A DNA stretch of 64,000 nucleotides from Linnemannia schmuckeri. Lineage: Eukaryota > Mortierellomycota > Mortierellomycetes > Mortierellales > Mortierellaceae. Made by a program: the position numbers and the translations under genes. The stretch is taken from NCBI GenBank assembly GCA_029449235.1, contig JANATG010000020.1:62001-126000 (forward strand), in the 5' to 3' direction. The notes below the pieces were generated by a model, which worked only from the letters and a program-made list of their open reading frames with translations, did no database searches and had not been told where the DNA came from. This document shows, piece by piece, positions 57,600-64,000 of the stretch. How positions within the stretch are numbered: position 1 is the stretch's first letter; each line of letters starts with the position of its first letter.

Positions 57600-59276
57600 A
57601 ATACAGGGAAACTTGCCAGTTGAACAAAGAAAGATAAAAAGGATCCGTGAAGAGAAGATAAACGGTTCTTGGAATCGAATTGGCCGAGTCCTACTCCAAT
57701 GACCGCCAGGTTTTCCGTATCGCGCTTGGCCCCGATGGTACCCCTAAAGAGTCCGAGAAGACGATTGGCAATCGGCTTAAACTCCTCATCCCGCGCTCGT
57801 GTCGCATCCCAACCATGTCTTTTGTACCTCATCCGATCGCCGTTGTAATGGCTATCCAGACGATCCTCGACACCCTCCAAGTACTCGAGACATTTGAACA
57901 CACTTGCATCAGCGTCGCGCAACGCCGGTAACATTGATTCAATTTCTGATATTGATGTGCCAAAGCCTTGAGGGATCTGTGCCTTGGAGTCTTTCAACCA
58001 TCGTCTGTCTGTGTTTAAAGGTAGGCTGTTAAACACCTTTCTGTTTCACAGCGAGGTTGTAATATAGAGGCTTTGGAGGGGCTAAGGAGGAGGTCGAGGG
58101 GACAGTCCAGGATGTGGGGTCGGTCGAGGAAGCAGCGGACAGTACGGTGGAGGACGAGGCAGATATCGAGGGTGCGCGACGGTCGAGGGGGTAGCGGAAA
58201 GCACGGTAGACGATGGTACATTAAAAGTAGAGACACCCTTCACCTTGCCTTTCTTGTGTTAATCCGAGAATGTCATCCTGCCCTTCTTGTCTAAACCCAG
58301 TGTGTCCGGCAGCAGGGCACATGTTCCGACGGCAAACGCCTGACCCAGATCTAAGCATAAGATCTTGATCCTGTCTGGTTTGTATTGTGATCAAAGGAGC
58401 TCGATATCCTCCTTCGTCTTGACGTGCTCCAAATCACATCCCTCCTGCGGCCACAGCCGCATTACATCGTCCTTGGATCGGACAATATTGCGAACCTCCT
58501 TCATAAAATAGTCCACCCCGGCAATAATCGAAGTCAATCGATCCTCAGGCAATCAATCCGCCGGCAAACGCTTGAATCTTGCTGATTGAAGCTCCTTCAA
58601 CTTGTAGGCCACAAGCTGAGTCTCTAAGCCGTCAGAGCGAATGGAGCCTTGCAGCAGATATCCTTTGGCTGTATAGTCCTTGGGTTGGACGGTACCTTGT
58701 GCAATGGCTTGGTGGAGGTTTTTGATCCGGTCCATACCCCAAAACTTGATCTTGCCTCTGTATTCTGCCTTGCCTTTCTGCCGCGAGCTAAGTCCATCAG
58801 TATTGAGGTCCGAGAGGAGGATCTGATCAGGTATCGTAGCTCTAAACCCGCCAACCATCCCTCCAAGTCCTGTATAGCAGTCCCATTTGGAAACTCCTCT
58901 TGGCCAGATCCCAGATCTTACTTTTCACCAACGGCTGATCGCAATAGAAAATCAGCAGCTCTCGTTCTGTGAACGACACAAATCCGTCTTCTTGTCGAGT
59001 AAGCGGGGCGAATCGTCGAGGACTGCGTGTCATCTGGTTGAACTTGATGAAATTCTCTACAGCACTCCAACTATGGTTAATCTCTAGATCGAGGTCACTC
59101 GCTGTCTCCTGCTGCTGTACCGTCTGCTGCTGCTGCTCTGGGTTAGCTGGCTGCTGCAGCCTCGGGTCACTCGATCATGCCTCTCCCACCGTCTTAGAGG
59201 CCTTCTCGTGCTTGTTTGAAAATGCGCCCTTGCCACACGGCTTCTTGCAATCCTTTTCCCTTTGTTGCTTGATCTG
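57600..59276 (-). pseudogene. Decayed TnpB/Fanzor-like nuclease (transposon protein)
   Basis: Long degenerate coding sequence. In order on the minus strand: KDCKKPCGKGAFSNKHEKAS (about 59260), FVSFTERELLIFYCDQPLVK, GGFRATIPDQILLSDLNTDG, GSIRSDGLETQLVAYKLKEL, TSIIAGVDYFMKEVRNIVRS, then IKILCLDLGQAFAVGTCALL, YYNLAVKQKG, TFKHRRWLKDSK, RYKRHGWDATRARDEEFKPI and NLAVIGVGLGQFDS...LHGSFLSFFVQLA. The LDLGQA segment fits RuvC-I (Asp codon 58351-58349). Reading stops near 57600, before the Cys4 zinc ribbon/RuvC-III part that intact relatives carry. In-frame stops follow RLPAD, IELL, KQKGV and TVGEA, and a frame change occurs near 58860. Identity as Fanzor-type is inferred from recalled relatives. Confidence 0.55.
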
Positions 59277-59366
59277 GATTGAGAAAATAAACAAACAACA
59301 GTGTTTGAATGTTTAATCCAAAACGTTATACACACACATGCATGCCCTGCAAAAGACATCTGGAAC

Positions 59367-59677
59367 ATCAAGTCTTATTGTTACTTGGTCAGGGCGACCC
59401 TTACATCGTAACGCTAGCCTCCACCTTGTACAATTACTATTATTCGCATACCACCAACCTCATGCCCAAGACCAGCCTCAAAGTATCTTTCATAGAGCAC
59501 CAATTTGGACCCTCTTGCGTCTTGTAACTACCGGCTTCGACAGCGTCATCTACAACAGCGCCAGATGCCAACTCCACTTGCTCCGAACTGTACCTAGAAC
59601 TGAACACCGCTCTATATTGTGTATGCTAGCCATTCACTGATAATTAAGTCTTCAACAATAACAGTTTATTACAAGTC
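59367..59677 (+). repeat. Flank shared by right arm and third copy
   Basis: Starts ATCAAGTCTTATTGTTACTT and runs to the inner edge of the right arm; present also at 51079-51390 in direct orientation but absent next to the left arm. It begins about 90 bp upstream of the decayed TnpB/Fanzor-like gene. Confidence 0.8.
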
Positions 59678-62464
59678 TATGCATAGAGCGACAGAGGGGA
59701 TCAACGTCGGACGCATCGACATCGGGGTGCCCAAAACTAGAGAGGGAGAGGGAGTACGTTGAGGAGAACCAGTCTAAGGGAAATCAAAATGCACATGGAC
59801 AACAGGACCTACATTGTTTGGAAAGGGGTTGGCGGTGGAGGACAACAACAACAAAATCATTGGCAGCATCGATGCTCGGTAAAGGCACTTACCTTGTCCT
59901 TCGACAAAGGGGCGTCTTGTCTCCAGCATCAGGCTGAGCTCCCTGCTCCCGCAGATGTGCTGTCCGGTCCTCACTCCGATGTCCCCATAACCGAACGCTC
60001 TTGGTTCAATGCAACCAGTGCTCAACGGAGGCAAAGGATAGCCGGTGCCCAACCCAGACAAAGGAAAGGTAATATATCAAACAGAAAACAAAAAGGAAGA
60101 GAATAAAAACGGCTGGTTAGTAAACAACTTACTAAGCAAGCATTCACCTTTTGCCGAATATATCAATCAAACAACCAAGGCAGTAGTCATGCGGACTGGG
60201 CGGAATTGGACCCCCACAGCACACAAAAAACTGCTGTTCACGACAGCTTACCCAGCCAGATAGAGGAAAAATGCAAACATACCCTGAGCCATGCACTCGT
60301 TTTGACGGACCACTCAGCAAGGCAGAACCATCCGCCCGCCAGATGGCCACGAGTGGCGAGAGCTCTTACCCCAAGACCATATATCGGGAAACCAGGGACA
60401 GACTAAGAGGAAGAGGGGATGTTTGTCAGGGTTTTTATAAGAGGCGGTAGAGAGGACGAAAAGAAGGTAATAGAGGTGAAGGAGGGAGGAGAGGAAGGGG
60501 AGTGATCCGCTGATGGTGTTGTCGGTGTCCTTGGCAATGGGACTCGGCCATTTTTTATCCGTTCGTATCCGTAGGCCATACAGCCATGTCGAAGGTATCC
60601 GATCGTCAATGGGTTGCATATGAGAACAATCACAGAAGAAATAAAAAAGAAGGGTTAGAGTGCTGCTTTCAACTGTCGTTGACAACCTCACACCCCCAGC
60701 AAATTGTCCCCAAGAAGGAAAAGGCGAGGCTGACTTGAGAAGGACGAGACAGCAATGGCCACTGTTACCCAGCCTCAACGGACCCCTAAGAGTGTTATCA
60801 CATAGTGCCAACAGTACAAACTTTTTTACCCCTTTAGATTTGTCGACTCCGGCAACAGGGAGCACAGGCAGCTAGGCCATGATCTTCACTGCCTGGGCTA
60901 TCCTGCACTACGGTGACCACCGCTAAGCGATATCCAGAAAGGGTAATCCCCTAGCCCATTTCGGACTGGTTCTACCGTGGAACCTGTGCAGTCAGTCGGC
61001 AATCCGGAACACTGGATACCATCTCAAGCTGTCCTGCCATCCTCTTGTGTTTGTAGAACTGCATACAGAAAATAGGAAAGTAATTAATTCAATTACCTTT
61101 GTGTTGTTTTTCCTATGCACTGACGGTGACGTTTCTGGGCACCAAGAGAGTTCAGGCAGCAAAGCGAGGAGTTCTCTTGTTGGTGGAGAGGTGGTTGCAG
61201 AGAAATCCGAGAGCTGGTCGCAGAGACATCCAAGAGCTAGTCGCAGAGAAATCCGAGAGCTGGTCGCAGAGAAATCCAAGAGCTGGTCGCAGAGAAATCC
61301 AAGAGCTGGTCGCAGAGAAATCCGAGACATTGTCGCCGCTGTTTCTTGTGGGTGCCAATAATGCGGTCAATAATGTAGTCGTCCGGCGAGAGTGAAAATG
61401 GGAGAAGAAATCCACAGGCCCGCTGTATCGTTATCGACGGCCTTCCAAGGCGAGAGAGGATGTTGGTGTTGTGTCAAAGGTGGTATTTTGACGGTGGAAG
61501 AGGCGGAGACAGAGACTAGGACCATCCTGTGTCCTTTGCGCTTCCTCTGTGTCTTTGCGCTACCTTCGTTTCCCATCCAAGCTAATGCGCCCAGAGGAGA
61601 CGACCCGGGCCCGAGGGAGACGCTAATACTTCCACTGTAGTGTCCCGAGGGTGAAGAGAGCCGAGTAGAGGCTGAGCTCTTTCTGTGTCCTGTCACTCAC
61701 TGGCAGGGTCTAGCTAAGGAAAGTAGTATGTCCTGTCCTTAATAAGCAGTCCTAGAGGCTGGATGGGCGAGTGAGGCGAGCGAGGCGAGGAGTTGTTGAT
61801 TTCTCTCCTGATTCCTTGTCCCGGAGGGCAAGCAATCGACTGGAGCCAGCAGAGAAGGACGGTCGGTCGAGGGTCGAGCAGATGGAGAGATCCACTGTCC
61901 TCGGACGCGAAAGGCTGTACGAACTGCGTGTGATGAGCAGGTGCTGATTTCGCTCCTGTTTCCTGACGGCGCGTGCCACTCGAGAGTCCTGAGCGTTGCG
62001 GGAGGGCCAGCGGTCGATCTGAGCCGGTAGAGAAGGTCGGGGGTGCTGTCGATGGGATGATGGCGATCCGGAGGGTGGAGTGGAGGGTGGAGTGGAGGGT
62101 GGAGTGGAGGGTGGAGTGGAGGGTGGAGTGGAGGGAAGATGTGAAAAGAGGCCTCTCGGGGGTGTCGTCATGATATAACAAAAAGTAGGCAGTAGAGCCA
62201 TGTAAACGAATCCTCGCGGTAGAGCCTTGTAAAAGAGTACGCAGTAGAGACATGTAAGGAGACTCGCAGTAGAGCCTTGTAAGGAGTCTTGCAGTGGACC
62301 CATGTAACGAGGATTCACAGTGGACCCATGTAACGAGGATTCACAGTGGACCCATGTAACGAGACTCACAGTGGACCCGTTTAAAAGAGTGCAGAGTAGA
62401 GCCATGTAAAACAGTACACAGTAGATGCATATAATAGCATTGGCGCATGGTCCTAGACAAAGAA
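59678..62464 (-). repeat. Large inverted repeat, right arm (2787 bp)
   Basis: Reverse-complement copy of 46979-49765 with the same three tandem arrays and open frames. Its inner end also has an AATAAA-containing edge (minus strand). The arms are separated by 9912 bp. Confidence 0.92.
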
Positions 62465-62765
62465 GCGTACTATAAATCTCCTTTGAGCATTGTCGATAGA
62501 CCCAATTTCAGCAAATAATTGAAGTTGAAGCGCCAAAAAGAGAAGCACAGTGTTATTGCGATCACACATATGTGAACAAAGCCAAAGCCGATCGGAGGCA
62601 GCATTCAGTCGTCAAGGTGTAAGGATGAATGAACAACAACGAGAGTGCCATGGTCGTACAAAGACGGTGTACGGAAAATTATTTAAATTGATCGCTGATC
62701 AACTTATCAGTCTCGAATATGCCTTGGATGCTCGTAATCGGTCCTAGCTACCAATTTCTCATGGT
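62465..62765. repeat. Diverged outer flank of the large inverted repeat, right
   Basis: Diverged reverse-complement relative of 46640-46978. The jump from clearly diverged to matching sequence occurs at about 62464. Confidence 0.75.
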
Positions 62766-63232
62766 AAGTCCCAACTGATGTACTTCCGCAGGCGACAAGC
62801 AGTTACTTCCCTCGTTGATGAAAGAAGAGCGGCTCTTTGAGAAGTCCCACGTCTTTTTTCGTATCTATAGTTCATTCTCTTGCCCTGTTTCTTGTCCAGG
62901 AGTCCCAGGAGGAGTGTGCTTCGCGGAAATGAGCGAGCTCTTTTCTTCTTCTTCGCGGCCACAAGCACAAATCCCAGCTATGTTCTTGTACTCACGTTGT
63001 TCAAGTAAAAAACACGTTGTGAAGACATAAAAAATACATGTATCTTCACCACTTTAAATGAGGTATGGACTGCTACCGAAATACGACGCCCATTGTGATA
63101 TGAACAGCTGGGAGAGAGGAAAAAATGGTGAGAAAGAAGCTGGGGTTCTTTATTGAGCCAATATATACTGAATGGAATAATCTACTACCCTTAATAGAAT
63201 GGACAGACACTGAGATGCAGCACCCATAATGG
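62766..63232. other. Spacer and 3' flank of the F-box/LRR copy
   Basis: No gene recognised. About 63020-63110 matches the downstream flank of the 23.5-kb LRR gene (TCGTATTTCRG...GTCCAT, AGATACATGTATTTTTTAT). An additional ~110 bp with a second CAGTG.CTGTCCATT motif is inserted here. Confidence 0.5.
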
Positions 63233-63871
63233 TCAGAGTCGAGTTGTTTTGAGTGCTTCAGACAGCGCAACAGCTCCGTTAGGTCCGATCGAGTTGTTGT
63301 ACAAGTACAAGATAGTGAGAGTCGAGTTGGTCTTGAGTGCCTCAGACAGCGCAACAGCTCCGTTGGGTCCGATCGAGTTGTCGCTCAAGCCCAAAGTAGT
63401 GAGAGTTGAATTGGTCTTGAGTGCCTCAGACAGCGCAACAGCTCCGCTGTCTCCCATCGAGTTGTTGTACAAGTACAAGGCGGTGAGAGTCGAGTTGGTT
63501 ATGAGTGCCACAGACAGCGCAACAGCTCCGTTGGGTCCGATCGAGTTGTTGCTCAAGTTTAACGTGGTGAGAGTCGAGTTGACCAGGACACTACAGATGA
63601 AAGTGTCTCGTGCAGATGTTACTGATAGTTCTTCATAAGCAGACCTCTCAATCTTTAGGCGTTTTATAAGGTGCTAGTTCTTCTCGACACACTCCATGCT
63701 GGGGCCACGTCTCCACAACACGATAGAGTTGTAGAGTAGAGGTGTAAATGAGTCGTTCCAGTCCTGACTCACACGCGCACAGGACGCGAGGTCAATAAGT
63801 CCAAGGTTGCTGACTATTCTTGAGCGAATCTCATGTAGATCGAGGGGATGTATCCGGAATATCTTAATCAT
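63233..63871 (-). pseudogene. Truncated F-box/LRR copy with nonsense codon
   Basis: Inverted duplicate of the gene at 23541. It starts MIKIFRIHPLDLHEIRSRIV and is read to MECVEKN, where TAG (63674-63676) replaces a sense codon. The frame then continues uninterrupted through LIKRLKIERSAYEELSV, TFICSVL and only four 28-aa LRR units, and ends KTTRL. If expressed, the product would be a 65-aa F-box stub. LRR unit number (4 against 18) shows how fast the array changes. Confidence 0.85.
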
Positions 63872-64000
63872 AAAGATGAAAAGCGTGACAGCGTGACAGA
63901 GTTGATGACGAGGATGGTGATGATGGGGTTACAAGATGGTGCGATTACGAAGGAAGGATGAGGAAAAGACAGAAATAATAAGGAACGAAATGAAGAGGAT
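63872..64000 (-). promoter_or_regulatory. Duplicated promoter/leader of the F-box/LRR copy
   Basis: Near-identical to 23412-23540 in inverted orientation, with a few substitutions and a short CCTT insertion. The duplication therefore extends beyond the window edge. Confidence 0.8.

Noticed and set aside
1..64000. CRISPR array, rRNA or tRNA genes, bacterial operons, telomeric TTAGGG arrays
   Set aside because: None seen: the tandem arrays have no spacers, and no rRNA or cloverleaf signatures or telomere repeats were found on reading both strands.

Overview
The window is nuclear DNA of a filamentous fungus. Genes are split by short GT-AG introns, intergenic DNA is CT-rich, and there are DASH (ASK1), Arp2/3 and 26S proteasome genes. 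From recalled family knowledge, several families point to a Mortierella-type fungus (Mortierellomycota): F-box/LRR proteins with near-identical repeats, a CECG-motif family, a small secreted protein family and a TnpB/Fanzor-like transposon protein. No CRISPR, rRNA, tRNA or bacterial operon structure was seen. The species assignment is inference.

Layout. About 1-36.8 kb is mostly ordinary genes: FAD monooxygenase 1 (-), a Dabb-domain protein (+), a TMEM70-like mitochondrial membrane protein (-), Arp2/3 subunit 2 (+), secretory-pathway cyclophilin B (-), FAD monooxygenase 2 (+), a multi-pass membrane protein (+), an MGQYY-type conserved protein (-, apparently frameshifted), RPN3 (+), an F-box protein with 18 near-identical 84-bp LRR units (+), a probable LINE tail, an mpaB-like ER oxygenase (-, one apparent frameshift), ASK1 (+), a 1-Cys peroxiredoxin (-) and an MNN1-type mannosyltransferase (-).

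From about 38 kb the window is accessory and rearranged. A Ser/Thr kinase gene and a decayed second kinase lie between two inverted 525-bp repeats (38.11-38.64 and 45.92-46.45 kb). Next come two inverted 2.79-kb arms (46.98-49.77 and 59.68-62.46 kb) that matched wherever compared. They enclose about 9.9 kb holding a third partial repeat copy, a secreted berberine-bridge-type FAD oxidase, a decayed CECG-motif gene, a small secreted-protein gene and a decayed TnpB/Fanzor-like nuclease gene. Beyond the right arm a truncated, nonsense-bearing copy of the F-box/LRR gene with its promoter lies inverted relative to the copy at 23.5 kb.

Two themes cut across regions. Several otherwise good genes need one extra base, each time at a short homopolymer, to stay in frame; this is either systematic base undercalling or real decay. 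Duplicated material is mostly inverted, so the right half is likely prone to inversion or gene conversion. The housekeeping genes serve unrelated processes (actin nucleation, proteasome, kinetochore, protein folding, glycosylation, peroxide removal), and I see no convincing biosynthetic cluster.
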